From Bradyrhizobium sp. RD5-C2 (GTDB taxonomy: Bacteria; Pseudomonadota; Alphaproteobacteria; Rhizobiales; Xanthobacteraceae): 64,000 nucleotides of DNA. This document shows, in pieces, positions 53,612 through 62,670 of this stretch. The notes below the pieces were generated by a model. The model was given only the letters and a program-made list of their open reading frames with translations, was not told the DNA's origin and did not search any database. The position numbers and the translations under genes were made by a program. Where the stretch lies: NCBI RefSeq assembly GCF_019972155.1, contig NZ_BOVL01000059.1:156624-220623 (forward strand), in the 5' to 3' direction. Numbering within the stretch: position 1 is the stretch's first letter; each line of letters starts with the position of its first letter.

Positions 53612-54479
53612 TTTTCACGGCGTCTTTCCCTACCTGGTGTCCCCGGTCGATCCCGCCGGCCATGTCCGCACCGAGGTGCTGGGCCGGCTCTGCGACGATC
53701 TGATCAAGGCCGGTGTCCACGGGCTGACGCCGCTCGGCTCGACCGGCGAATTCGCCTATCTCAACAATGCGCAGCGCATGCAGGTGGTGGCGACCACGAT
53801 CGAGGCCGCGCAGGGCCGCGTTCCTGTTGTCGCCGGCGTCGCCTCGACCTCGACGGCGGATGCGGTGGCGCAGGCCAAGGCCTATCAGAAGCGCGGTGCT
53901 GCCGGCATTCTCGCGATCCTGGAGGCCTATTTTCCGCTCGGTGACGCGCAGGTGGAATCCTATTTCCGCGCCATCGGTGACGCCGTCGACATCCCGGTTG
54001 TGATCTACACCAACCCGAATTTCCAGCGCTCCGACCTCACGCTCGACGTCATCGCGCGCCTCGCCGAGCATCCGCGCATCGGCTACATCAAGGACGCCTC
54101 GACCAACACCGGCCGGCTGCTGTCGATCATGAACCGCTGCGGCGACAGCCTGAAAGTGTTCGCGGCCTCCGCCCATATTCCAGCCGCGGTGATGCTGATC
54201 GGCGGCCATGGCTGGATGGCGGGACCTGCCTGCATCATCCCGCGGCAGAGTGTCGAGCTCTACAATCTCTGCCGCCGCGCCCGCTGGGACGAGGCGATGG
54301 CCCTGCAGCGCAAGCTCTGGCGCATCAACGAGGCGTTCGCCCGCTTCAACTTGGCGGCCTGCATCAAGGCCGGGCTCGCGATCCAGGGCTACGATGTCGG
54401 CGACCCCGTGCCGCCGCAGGCGCCGCTCACGGCCGAGCAGCGCAAGGTGGTCGAGGCCGCGTTGCACGATCTCGGTTGA
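53604..54479 (+). CDS. DapA-family (NAL) aldolase/dehydratase
   Basis: A 291-residue class I aldolase. The 2-oxo acid site is LGSTGEFAYL (residues about 37-46), the tyrosine is in VVIYTNPN, and the Schiff-base lysine is in YIKDAS. It cleaves or joins a 2-oxo acid; the context points to a keto-deoxy sugar acid rather than dihydrodipicolinate synthesis, and no dapB-like gene is near. ATG 53604 overlaps the epimerase stop. Confidence 0.88.
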   Translation: MADFHGVFPYLVSPVDPAGHVRTEVLGRLCDDLIKAGVHGLTPLGSTGEFAYLNNAQRMQVVATTIEAAQGRVPVVAGVASTSTADAVAQAKAYQKRGAAGILAILEAYFPLGDAQVESYFRAIGDAVDIPVVIYTNPNFQRSDLTLDVIARLAEHPRIGYIKDASTNTGRLLSIMNRCGDSLKVFAASAHIPAAVMLIGGHGWMAGPACIIPRQSVELYNLCRRARWDEAMALQRKLWRINEAFARFNLAACIKAGLAIQGYDVGDPVPPQAPLTAEQRKVVEAALHDLG

Positions 54480-54513
54480 AGCCGGCTTGCGCGTTGCATC
54501 GGCTCTAACCATC

Positions 54514-54638
54514 TCGTCGTTCCGGGGCGATGCGTTAGCATCGAACCCGGAATCCATAACCACCATCGGGAGTATGGATTCCGGGCTCGCGCCAAGGGCG
54601 CGCCCTCAGATGCGCAATTGCGCATCGGGGAATGACAG
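54514..54638. repeat. Nested palindromic intergenic repeat (CCCGGAATCCATA type)
   Basis: Inner arms CCCGGAATCCATA (54546-54558) and TATGGATTCCGGG (54573-54585) are exact complements. The outer parts TCGTTCCGGGGCGATGCG (54517-54534) and CGCATCGGGGAATGA (54621-54635) pair imperfectly. The element separates the DapA-family gene from the molybdenum hydroxylase. Confidence 0.85.
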
Positions 54639-54702
54639 CCAGTTGTGAAGCTCCGAAAATCCGTTAAAACCCGCCGAAATTTCTGAAATCAAGGACCCTC
54701 CG

Positions 54703-57027
54703 ATGAACATTCTTCCCGGTAATATGCGTTTTGGTGCGGGCCAGCCGGTCAAGCGCCTGGAAGACCAGCGGCTGCTCACCGGGAAGGGGCATTTCATCGA
54801 CGACAAGCCGCAGGACGGCGCGCTCTGGCTGCACGTGCTGCGCTCGCCGCATGCGCATGCCAACATCAAGTCGATCGACGCCAAGGCGGCGCTCGAGATG
54901 TCCGGCGTCAAGGCGGTCTATACCGGCGCCGACCTCGTGAAGGACGATATCGGCACGCTGCCGACGCTCGCGATCTTCAAGCGCCTCGATGGCTCGCCGA
55001 TGACCGTGCCGCCGCGGCGCCTGCTGGCGCATGAGGTTGTGCGCTACGCCGGCGAGGGTGTCGCGGCAGTGGTCGCGACCTCGCGGGTGCTGGCGCAGAC
55101 CGCCGCCGAGGCGATCGAGGTCGATTACGAGGTGCTGCCTTCGGTGGTCGATCCGGTCGAGGCGATCAAGCCGGGCGCGCCGGCGGTCTGGCCGGAGGCG
55201 CCCGACAACATCGTGGCTGCGATGAGCTATGGCGACGCCGCCAAGGTTGAGGCAGCCTTCGCCGGCGCCGCGCACAAGGTGTCGCTCGACCTGGTCAGCC
55301 AGCGCCTGGTGCCGTCGGCGATGGAGCCGCGCTCGACCATTGCCGAGATCGAGAAGAAGACCGGCCGGCTGATTCTCCACGTGCAGTCGCAGACCCCGGG
55401 CTCGACCCGTGATCTCCTGGCGGAATCGATCCTGAAGCGGCCAAAGGACAGCGTGCGCGTGCTGGTCGGTGATATCGGCGGCGGCTTCGGCCAGAAGACC
55501 AGCCTGTATCCCGAAGACGGCATCGTCGCCTATGCCGCGACCAAGCTGAACGAGAAGATCCGCTGGCGCGGCGACCGCACCGACGAGTTCGTCGGCGGCA
55601 CTCACGGCCGCGACCTCACCTCGACCGGCGAGTTCGCGCTCGACGCCAAGGGCCGCGTGCTGGCCTACCGCGTGCGTTCGATCGGCGGCACCGGCGCGTA
55701 CTCGTCGGGCACCGCCAACATCATTCCGCTCGTGCTCGGCCCGTTCGTGCAGACCGGCGTCTACGATCTGCCGCTGGTGCATTTCGAGGTGAAGTCGGTC
55801 ATGACCAACACCGCGCCGGTCGGCGCCTATCGCGGCGCCGGCAGGCCGGAAGCGGTGTTCATCGTCGAGCGGTTGTTCGATGCCGCCGCACGCCAGATCG
55901 GCATGGACCCGCGCACCATCCGCAAGGTCAACTACATCAAGCCGGCGCAGCTGCCCTACACCAACGCGGTCGGGCAGGTGTACGACTCCGGCGCCTTCGC
56001 CCACATGCTGGAGCGCGCGTCCGACTTGGCCGACTGGAACGGCTTTGCCGCGCGCAAGAAGGCGGCGAAGAAGAAGGGCCTGCTCTATGGCCGTGGCCTG
56101 ACCAGCTACATCGAATGGACGGGCGGCCGCGCCCACACCGAAAACGTCTCGCTGCATGCGACCGCCGAAGGCCGCGTCGTCCTGCATTCCGGCACCATGG
56201 CGATGGGGCAGGGCCTCGCCACCACCTACACCCAGATGATCGCGGATACGCTCGGCATCGCCATGGACAAGATCGACGTGATCCAGGGCGACACGGATCT
56301 TGCCACCGGCTTCGGCAGCGTCGGCTCGCGCTCGCTGTTCGTCGGCGGCACCGCGGTTGCGGTCTCCAGCAACGACATGATCAACAAGGCGCGCGACAAA
56401 GCCTCCCACCTGCTCGAAGCCTCCGTCGGCGACATCGAGTATCGCGACGGCTTCCTCACCGTGGTCGGCACCGACAGGCGCATCAGCCTGTTCGAGATCG
56501 CGAAGAAAGAAAGCGGCGCCAAGCTCTCGGTCGAGAGCGAGGGCAATGTCGACGGCCCGAGCTGGCCGAACGGCACCCACATCTGCGAGGTCGAGATCGA
56601 TCCCGAGACCGGCGTGACGCGAGTGGTGCGCTACACCACGGTCGACGACGTCGGCGTCGCGGTCAATCCGATGCTGGTGACGGGGCAGGTGCATGGCGGC
56701 GTCGTCCAGGGCATCGGCCAGGCCCTGTACGAAGGCGTGGCCTACAGCGAGGAAGGCCAGCTGCTGACCGCAAGCTATCAGGACTATTGCATTCCGCGCG
56801 CCTCGGACGTTCCGCCCATCACGGTGACGCTCGATCCCTCCGCGCCGTGCAAGACCAATCCGCTCGGCGCCAAGGGCTGCGGCGAGTCGGGCGCCATCGG
56901 CGGGCCGCCCTGCATCACCAACGGCGTGATGGATGCGCTGAGCGAGGTCGGCATCACCCAGCTGAATACGCCGCTGACGCCGGTGAAGATCTGGCAGGCG
57001 ATCCAGGACGCGAAGGCGGGGGCTTAA
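54703..57027 (+). CDS. Xanthine-oxidase-family molybdopterin subunit (aldehyde oxidoreductase-like)
   Basis: A 774-residue large subunit binding molybdopterin cytosine dinucleotide. Motifs are GDIGGGFGQKTSLYPE, AYRGAGRPEAVF, TMAMGQGLATTYTQ and the base E728 in KGCGESGAIGG. The active-site loop is AYRGAGRP, not the AYxCSFR of CO dehydrogenase, so CO is not the substrate. It should oxidise an aldehyde or heteroaromatic carbon. The usual FAD and 2Fe-2S partner genes are absent on both sides, so the partners must be elsewhere. Convergent with acyl-CoA dehydrogenase genes. Confidence 0.9.
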   Translation: MNILPGNMRFGAGQPVKRLEDQRLLTGKGHFIDDKPQDGALWLHVLRSPHAHANIKSIDAKAALEMSGVKAVYTGADLVKDDIGTLPTLAIFKRLDGSPMTVPPRRLLAHEVVRYAGEGVAAVVATSRVLAQTAAEAIEVDYEVLPSVVDPVEAIKPGAPAVWPEAPDNIVAAMSYGDAAKVEAAFAGAAHKVSLDLVSQRLVPSAMEPRSTIAEIEKKTGRLILHVQSQTPGSTRDLLAESILKRPKDSVRVLVGDIGGGFGQKTSLYPEDGIVAYAATKLNEKIRWRGDRTDEFVGGTHGRDLTSTGEFALDAKGRVLAYRVRSIGGTGAYSSGTANIIPLVLGPFVQTGVYDLPLVHFEVKSVMTNTAPVGAYRGAGRPEAVFIVERLFDAAARQIGMDPRTIRKVNYIKPAQLPYTNAVGQVYDSGAFAHMLERASDLADWNGFAARKKAAKKKGLLYGRGLTSYIEWTGGRAHTENVSLHATAEGRVVLHSGTMAMGQGLATTYTQMIADTLGIAMDKIDVIQGDTDLATGFGSVGSRSLFVGGTAVAVSSNDMINKARDKASHLLEASVGDIEYRDGFLTVVGTDRRISLFEIAKKESGAKLSVESEGNVDGPSWPNGTHICEVEIDPETGVTRVVRYTTVDDVGVAVNPMLVTGQVHGGVVQGIGQALYEGVAYSEEGQLLTASYQDYCIPRASDVPPITVTLDPSAPCKTNPLGAKGCGESGAIGGPPCITNGVMDALSEVGITQLNTPLTPVKIWQAIQDAKAGA

Positions 57028-57042
57028 GCGCTGATGCCTTCA

Positions 57043-57193
57043 CCCTCCCCTGGAGGGGGAGGGTCGTCGCGCATCGTCAGATGCGTGACGGGGTGGGGTG
57101 ATCTCTCAATTGAGGCAGTGCTCGCGAGGAGGGACTTTCACCCCACCCCGTCGCTCCTTTTAGTCGCTTCGACCCTCCCCCTCCAGGGGAGGG
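57043..57193. repeat. Long palindromic repeat (CCCTCCCCTGGAGGGGGAGG type), copy 1
   Basis: Arms CCCTCCCCTGGAGGGGGAGG... (from 57043) and its complement ...CCCCCTCCAGGGGAGGG (to 57193) enclose a second inverted pair, GACGGGGTGGGGTGA (about 57089) and TCACCCCACCCCGTC. A related copy is at 62671-62828. It fills the gap between two convergent genes. Confidence 0.88.
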
Positions 57194-57225
57194 TAGGGGG
57201 AACGGCGAATTCGCTCAAACGCGGC

Positions 57226-58422
57226 CTACAGCCCCAACACCATCTTCGCGATGATGTCGCGCTGGATCTCCGATGAGCCGCCGAAGATCGTATATGCCCG
57301 CCCGTTGAGATATTCCGGCACCACCGGCAGCAGTTCTTCCGGGATCGCCGGCTCGTGGTTGAGCCGGTAGAACGGCCGCGCCGGTTCGACGGCAAGACCG
57401 TCCTGGCCGATCACGTCGACGCCGAGCCGCGTCACGGCCTGGCGGATCTCGCTGACCCGCAGCTTGATCAGCGACGACACCGCGCCGGGATTCTGCCCGG
57501 TCTGCAGCGCCGACAGCACCCGCAATTCGGTCATCTCGAGCGCATCGATATCGACCTCGACCTCCGACATTCGTATGGCGATGTCGGGGTCCTCGATGGC
57601 GCGGCCGGTGATCTCGGAACCGGCGAGATCGGAGATCGTCTTCAGCGCCTCGCGCAGCTTGGCGGAGGCGATGCCGGAGCCGCGCTCGAACTCGAGCAGA
57701 TATTTGCCGTAGGTCCAGCCCTTGCCTTCCTCGCCGACCCGGTTGGCGACGGGCACGCGGACGTCGTCGAAGAACACCTGGTTGACCTCGTGGTCACCGC
57801 CGATGGTCAGGATCGGGCGCGTGGTGATTCCAGGCGTCTTCATGTCGATCAGGATGAAGCTGATGCCATCCTGCTGCCGCTCGCCGTCATTGGTGCGCAC
57901 CAGCGCGAACATGCGGTTGGCGTGGTGCGCATGCGTGGTCCAGATCTTGGTCCCGTTGATGATGTAGTCGTCGCCGTCGCGCACCGCGCGGGTCTTCAGC
58001 GACGAAAGGTCGGAGCCCGAACCCGGCTCGGAATAACCTTGGCACCAGTAGTCTTCGCCGGAGAGGATCCGCGGCAGGTAAAAGTTCTTCTGCTCGGGCG
58101 AGCCGAAGCCGATGATGACGGGACCGACCATCTTCACGCCCATCACGTTGACATTCGGCACGCCGGCGCGGGCGCATTCGGCCTCGAAGATCCAGCGCTG
58201 CGCTGGCGTCCAGTCCGGCCCGCCATGGTCGACCGGCCAGCCCGGCGCGCCCCAGCCCTTGGCGTGCAGCGCGCGCTGCCAGGCCATGCCGATATCGGGA
58301 TCGGAGAACACCGACGGCGTCAGCGCGGTGGCGCGCTTCATTTCCGGCGTCAGGCTCTCGGCGATGTAGTCGCGGACTTCCTTTTCGAAGGCGCGTTCCT
58401 CGGCACTGAAGGTGAGATCCAT
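57226..58422 (-). CDS. Acyl-CoA dehydrogenase
   Basis: A 398-residue FAD-dependent acyl-CoA dehydrogenase. It shows WCQGYSEPGSGSDLSSLKTR (FAD-binding signature, near residues 130-150), INGTKIWTTHAHHANRMF, and the C-terminal FGGSSEIQRDIIAKMVLGL. It introduces a double bond into an acyl-CoA. It follows a second acyl-CoA dehydrogenase gene by 13 bp; such pairs often make heteromeric FadE-like enzymes for branched, steroid or cyclic acyl-CoAs. Confidence 0.93.
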   Translation of the reverse strand: MDLTFSAEERAFEKEVRDYIAESLTPEMKRATALTPSVFSDPDIGMAWQRALHAKGWGAPGWPVDHGGPDWTPAQRWIFEAECARAGVPNVNVMGVKMVGPVIIGFGSPEQKNFYLPRILSGEDYWCQGYSEPGSGSDLSSLKTRAVRDGDDYIINGTKIWTTHAHHANRMFALVRTNDGERQQDGISFILIDMKTPGITTRPILTIGGDHEVNQVFFDDVRVPVANRVGEEGKGWTYGKYLLEFERGSGIASAKLREALKTISDLAGSEITGRAIEDPDIAIRMSEVEVDIDALEMTELRVLSALQTGQNPGAVSSLIKLRVSEIRQAVTRLGVDVIGQDGLAVEPARPFYRLNHEPAIPEELLPVVPEYLNGRAYTIFGGSSEIQRDIIAKMVLGL

Positions 58423-58435
58423 GGTGCGCTCTCCG

Positions 58436-59581
58436 TTAGGCGTGGGCGCGGCCGCTCAGCGCGGCGTGGCGGCGATAATGATGGGCGCTGCTGCCGAACA
58501 GTGTGTCGAAGGCGAGCAGCCGCTTGAAATAGGCGCCGATGTCGAGCTCTTCGGTGACGCCCATGGCGCCGTGCAGCTGCACCGCCTGCTCGGCGACGAA
58601 GCGCGCGCATTTGCCGATCTTCGCCTTGGCGCCGGACGCCGCGCGGCTGCGCGCCATCGGCTCGGCATTGGCCATCAGCGCGGCGCGCAGTGCCATCGAA
58701 CGCGCCTCGTCGACCTGCATCGCCACGTCGGCGAGCCGATGGCGGATCACCTGGTTGGCCGACAGCGGCCGGCCGAACTGTTTTCGAATCTTGGTGTATT
58801 CGAGCGTGGTGTCGAGCAGCGTCTGCATGATGCCGACCGCCTCGGCGCCGAGCGCGGCCATCGCGCGGTCGACCACGGTCTCGATCGCGGGCAGCGCATC
58901 CTTGCCGTCGCCGAGCAGCGCGTCGGCCGGCAATTGCACATCCCTGAGATCGAGGTTGCAGCCGCGGCCGCCACCGAGCCGCGCGTAGTCGCGCAGGGTG
59001 AGGCCGGGTGTTCCTGCCGGCATCAGGAACAGGCCAAGCTTGCCCGATGCGCCATTGGCATTGGCAACGCGGGCCGAGACGATGATCTGGCTGGCCGATG
59101 CGCCGTCGAGCACCGCGATCTTGCTGCCGTTCAGCCGCCAGCCATCGCCGGTCTTGGTAGCCGTCGTGTCGACATGGCCGAGGTCGAAGCGCGCGGCGCG
59201 CTCCGAATGTGCGAAGGCGAGCGTGAGCGCGCCCTCGGCGACCTTGGGCAGGATCGCCTGCTGCTGCGCCTCGGTGCCGCATTCGGCAACCAGCGCGGCG
59301 CCGACCACGACGGTGGAGAGGAACGGCTCGGACACCAGTCCGCGTCCGAATGCCTCCATCAACAGTCCGATCTCGATCGCGCCGCCGCCAAGCCCGCCAT
59401 GGGCTTCGCTGATCGGCAGCGCCAGCCAGCCGAGCTCGGCAAACTGTTTCCAGATTGCGGGCGAATAACCCAGCGGGTCGTTCGCCGTCTTCTTGCGATG
59501 CTCTGACTTGAAGGTCTCCGCCACGAAGCGGTCGGCACTTTCGCGCAGCAGCCGCTGCTCGTCGCTGAGGGTGAGGTCCAT
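58436..59581 (-). CDS. Acyl-CoA dehydrogenase (small partner type)
   Basis: A 381-residue acyl-CoA dehydrogenase fold protein starting MDLTLSDEQRLLRESADRFV. The FAD/acyl signature in the middle is weak (FAHSERAARFDLGHVD rather than the usual E-x-G-S-D). The C-terminal helices (VQLHGAMGVTEELDIGAYFK) are well kept. This split between a canonical and a degenerate copy fits an alpha2beta2 acyl-CoA dehydrogenase with the preceding gene. It starts 4 bp after the enoyl-CoA hydratase gene ends. Confidence 0.9.
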   Translation of the reverse strand: MDLTLSDEQRLLRESADRFVAETFKSEHRKKTANDPLGYSPAIWKQFAELGWLALPISEAHGGLGGGAIEIGLLMEAFGRGLVSEPFLSTVVVGAALVAECGTEAQQQAILPKVAEGALTLAFAHSERAARFDLGHVDTTATKTGDGWRLNGSKIAVLDGASASQIIVSARVANANGASGKLGLFLMPAGTPGLTLRDYARLGGGRGCNLDLRDVQLPADALLGDGKDALPAIETVVDRAMAALGAEAVGIMQTLLDTTLEYTKIRKQFGRPLSANQVIRHRLADVAMQVDEARSMALRAALMANAEPMARSRAASGAKAKIGKCARFVAEQAVQLHGAMGVTEELDIGAYFKRLLAFDTLFGSSAHHYRRHAALSGRAHA

Positions 59582-59585
59582 CTGG

Positions 59586-60443
59586 TCACTTCACGTTGGC
59601 GTTTTTCTTGACGGAGGGATGCAGACCCGCGGGGTCTACCACCATTCCGTATTCCTGAAGATTATGTGCGTGGCAGAGCTGATGCAGCGCGAAGGCCTGA
59701 TCGATCGCAGCCGGTTGTCCCATGATGTCGATCGAGCGGTTTACCGCCTCCTTGGACAGCTTCAGCGCGAAGGCGGGTTTGGCCGCGATCCTGCGCGCCA
59801 GCGCCAGCGTGAAGGCGGAGAGATCGCCGCGCGACACCACGTGATTGACCATGCCGAGGCGATGCGCCTCGTCGGCGCTCCAGACGTCGGCGGTGAACAG
59901 CATCTCCTTGGCCTTTCGCGCGCCGAGCTCCCAGGGATGCACGAACCACTCGACGCCGCAGACGCCCATCGTCACCACGGGATCGCAGAACTCGGCATCA
60001 CTGCTGGCGACAATCAGGTCGCAGGCCCAGGCCAGCATCAGCCCGCCGGCGATGCACTTGCCATGCACTTCGGCGATCGTGGGCTTGGCGAGATTGCGCC
60101 AGCGCCGTGTGATCTGCAGGTAGATCTCCTGCTCGCGCGCGAAGCGCCCATGCGCGTTTGGTTCGGCGAAGCCGCCCCAATTTCCGACTGGCGGGAAATC
60201 GACGCCGGCCTGGTTCTTGGCCCCAGGCCTGAGATCATGACCGGCCGAGAAATGCGGGCCGTTGCCGGCGAGGATGATGACCTTGATTGCGTCGTCCTGC
60301 ACCGCCTGGTCGAAGGCGGTGTTGAGGTCGTAGGTCATCTGCAGGTTCTGGGCGTTGCGCGCCTCGGGCCGGTTCATCACGATCCGCGCAATCGCAGGAT
60401 CAGGCCGTTCGACGACAATCGTCTCGAATTGTTCAGACGCCAA
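59586..60443 (-). CDS. Enoyl-CoA hydratase/isomerase family protein
   Basis: A crotonase of about 285 residues. TTG 60443 is the start because GGGAGGA lies directly upstream; the frame to 60518 has no such site. The oxyanion parts are HFSAGHDLRPG and KCIAGGLMLAWACDLIVAS, and one Glu is kept in RKAKEMLF. The usual first catalytic Glu region reads DPVVTMGVCG, so the activity may be isomerase- or hydrolase-like. First gene of a three-gene acyl-CoA operon. Confidence 0.88.
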   Translation of the reverse strand: MASEQFETIVVERPDPAIARIVMNRPEARNAQNLQMTYDLNTAFDQAVQDDAIKVIILAGNGPHFSAGHDLRPGAKNQAGVDFPPVGNWGGFAEPNAHGRFAREQEIYLQITRRWRNLAKPTIAEVHGKCIAGGLMLAWACDLIVASSDAEFCDPVVTMGVCGVEWFVHPWELGARKAKEMLFTADVWSADEAHRLGMVNHVVSRGDLSAFTLALARRIAAKPAFALKLSKEAVNRSIDIMGQPAAIDQAFALHQLCHAHNLQEYGMVVDPAGLHPSVKKNANVK

Positions 60444-60601
60444 TGGATCCTCCCAGGATCGATTTTCCTGGCATGATGAACGGCGCAGGGAGGGATAGGC
60501 AAGGGCCATCATCGGCAAAACCGGCCGCGAATCCCGCCACGCGGGATTGTCGGGCGAAAATCTGTTACTCTGATCAAGAATCCACCGGGAGGACCATCTT
60601 C

Positions 60602-61216
60602 ATGCGCAAGCTTTGGACCGTGCTGGCAGCGCTGGCGACATTGAGTCTGACAAACTGCGGCTACAACGCGATCCAGACCAACGACGAGACGGTCAAGTCG
60701 AGCTGGTCGGAGGTGGTGAACCAATACCAGCGGCGCGCCGATCTGGTGCCGAACCTGGTCAACTCGGTGAAGGGCTTTGCGCAGCAGGAGAAGGACGTGC
60801 TGCTCGGCGTCACCAACGCGCGCGCCAAGGTCGGCAGCATCCAGGCGACGCCCGAGGTGCTGAACGATCCGGCCGCGTTCCAGAAGTTCACGCAGGCGCA
60901 GGGCGAACTGACCAGCGCGCTGTCACGGCTCCTGGTCGTCACCGAAAATTATCCGCAGCTGAAATCGGATGCGCTGTTCCGCGATCTGATGGCGCAGCTC
61001 GAAGGCACCGAGAACCGCATAACGGTGGCGCGCAACCGCTACATCAAGGCGGTGCAGGACTATAATGTCGGCATCCGCACCTTCCCGAACAATCTGACCG
61101 CGATGGTGTTCGGCTACAAGGAGAAGCCTAACTTCTCGGTCGAGAACGAGAAGGAGATTTCGACCGCGCCGAAGGTCGATTTCAATCCGGCGCCGGCGCC
61201 CGCGCCGTCGAAATAG
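60602..61216 (+). CDS. lemA: LemA-family protein
   Basis: A 204-residue LemA protein. A short N-terminal hydrophobic segment ends in a lipobox-like LTNC (Cys19), so it may be lipid-anchored. The LemA core of long helices has NQYQRRADLVPNLVNSVKGF and TENRITVARNRYIKAVQDYN. A Pro/Ala tail ends the protein. LemA genes commonly stand beside TPM-domain genes, as here. Exact function unknown. It is divergent from the enoyl-CoA hydratase operon. Confidence 0.93.
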   Translation: MRKLWTVLAALATLSLTNCGYNAIQTNDETVKSSWSEVVNQYQRRADLVPNLVNSVKGFAQQEKDVLLGVTNARAKVGSIQATPEVLNDPAAFQKFTQAQGELTSALSRLLVVTENYPQLKSDALFRDLMAQLEGTENRITVARNRYIKAVQDYNVGIRTFPNNLTAMVFGYKEKPNFSVENEKEISTAPKVDFNPAPAPAPSK

Positions 61217-61238
61217 CGGCGGCGTGCCCACCAGCGCG

Positions 61239-62138
61239 ATGACCGCCGCACGCATCATCCTGCTTGCCTTGCTGCTGGGCTTCGTGTGCCCGGCGTGGGC
61301 CGAGGTCGCGGTGCCCCAGCTCACCGGCCGCGTCGTCGATCAGACCGGGTCGCTGTCGGCGAGTGACGTGGCCTCGCTGAACGACAGGCTGAAGGATCTG
61401 GAGACCCGCAAGGGCAGCCAGATCGCGGTCCTGATCGTGCCGACCACAGGCGAAGAGACGATCGAGCAGTTCTCGATTCGCGTTGCCGAGGCCTGGAAGA
61501 TCGGGCGCAAGAAGATCGACGACGGCGCGCTATTCGTCGTCGCCAAGAACGACCGGCATTTGCGCATCGAGGTCGGCTACGGCCTCGAAGGCGTGCTGAG
61601 CGACGTCGTCACCCACCGCATCATCGACGAGGACGTCACGCCGAAATTCAAGGCCGGCGATTTCGCCGGCGGCATCTCGGCCGGCGTCGACCGCATGATC
61701 CGCCTGATCAATGGCGAGCAGCTGCCGGCGCCGGAGCCCGAACATTGGCAGGGGCCGAACCTGGTCGACTTTGCCAATCCGGTCGTGATCTTCGTCGTCA
61801 TCATCGTCGCCAGCGTGTTGCGCGCGATGCTGGGGCGGCTGTTGGGCTCGGCCGCGACCGGTGGCATCGTCGGTGTCTTCACCTGGATGGTCGCCGGTTC
61901 GCTCGCCACCGCCATGGTGATCGGGCTATTCGCGGCCGTTGCGGCATTGATCTTCGGCGGATTGAATTTCGGCGGTCCGGCGGCCGGCTCGGGACCGTAC
62001 CGGCGTGGCGGCGGTTATTCCGGCGGCTGGTCGGGCGGCGGTGGCGGCTGGAGCAGCGGCTCGAGCTCGAGCGACAGCGGTGGCTTCAGCGGCGGAGGCG
62101 GCAGCTTCGGCGGCGGCGGCGCTTCGGGGAGCTGGTAG
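61239..62138 (+). CDS. TPM-domain membrane protein (YgcG-like)
   Basis: About 299 residues from ATG 61239 (GTG 61224 is also possible). A signal peptide is cut near AWAEV. The TPM domain (about residues 30-150) has QTGSLSASDVASLNDRLKDL and RHLRIEVGYGLEGVLSD. Two membrane helices follow (VVIFVVIIVASVL; GSLATAMVIGLFAAVAALIF), then a low-complexity tail of Gly and Ser. Periplasmic domain with C-terminal anchor. Pairs with LemA upstream and a second TPM protein downstream. Confidence 0.88.
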   Translation: MTAARIILLALLLGFVCPAWAEVAVPQLTGRVVDQTGSLSASDVASLNDRLKDLETRKGSQIAVLIVPTTGEETIEQFSIRVAEAWKIGRKKIDDGALFVVAKNDRHLRIEVGYGLEGVLSDVVTHRIIDEDVTPKFKAGDFAGGISAGVDRMIRLINGEQLPAPEPEHWQGPNLVDFANPVVIFVVIIVASVLRAMLGRLLGSAATGGIVGVFTWMVAGSLATAMVIGLFAAVAALIFGGLNFGGPAAGSGPYRRGGGYSGGWSGGGGGWSSGSSSSDSGGFSGGGGSFGGGGASGSW

Positions 62139-62142
62139 GCAT

Positions 62143-62640
62143 ATGAGCATCAAGCGCATCGGCAAGCATCTGCTCGAACACCGCTGGCGCGTGCGGCGCG
62201 AGTTTCCGCCGCGCGTGCTCAGCGCCATCGAGCAGGCGATCAAGGTCGGCGAGGCGACGCATTCCGGCCAGATCCGCTTCGTCGTCGAGGGCGCGCTCGA
62301 CGGCGTGCCGCTGTTCCGCAATCAGCCGGCGCGGGAGCGGGCGCTCGACATATTCGCGCATCTGCGGATCTGGGACACCCATCATAACAACGGCGTTCTG
62401 ATCTATCTTTTGCTCGCCGACCGCGACGTCGAGATCGTCGCCGATCGTGGCATCGATGCGAAGGTCGGCCACGTCGGTTGGGAAACGATTTGCCGCGCAA
62501 TGGAAGCGGACTTTCGGGCAGGCCGGTTCGAGCAGGGCGTGATCAAAGGGATCGAGGCGGTGTCGCGGGAGCTCGCGCAGCATTTCCCGCACGTCGCCGG
62601 CGGCCCGAACGAGCTGCCGGACAAGCCGGTGGTGATTTAA
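62143..62640 (+). CDS. TPM-domain protein without signal peptide
   Basis: A 165-residue protein starting at ATG 62143, 4 bp after the YgcG-like gene. It keeps the TPM core (SGQIRFVVEGALDGV, LLADRDVEIVADRGID, GHVGWETICRAMEADFRAG) but has no signal peptide or membrane helix, so it is expected on the inner side. The frame extends upstream to 62005, but that is inside the YgcG gene. Operon of lemA and two TPM genes; role unknown. Confidence 0.85.
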   Translation: MSIKRIGKHLLEHRWRVRREFPPRVLSAIEQAIKVGEATHSGQIRFVVEGALDGVPLFRNQPARERALDIFAHLRIWDTHHNNGVLIYLLLADRDVEIVADRGIDAKVGHVGWETICRAMEADFRAGRFEQGVIKGIEAVSRELAQHFPHVAGGPNELPDKPVVI

Positions 62641-62670
62641 GCGACCAACGATTTGGTCCGGTGGTCTTCA

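Noticed and set aside
54664..56694. A 676-codon open frame on the minus strand
   Set aside because: Antisense shadow of the molybdenum hydroxylase, which has all family motifs in its own frame.
54703..57027. Aerobic CO dehydrogenase large subunit (CoxL form I)
   Set aside because: The active-site loop is AYRGAGRP and lacks the AYxCSFR motif with the copper-binding Cys.
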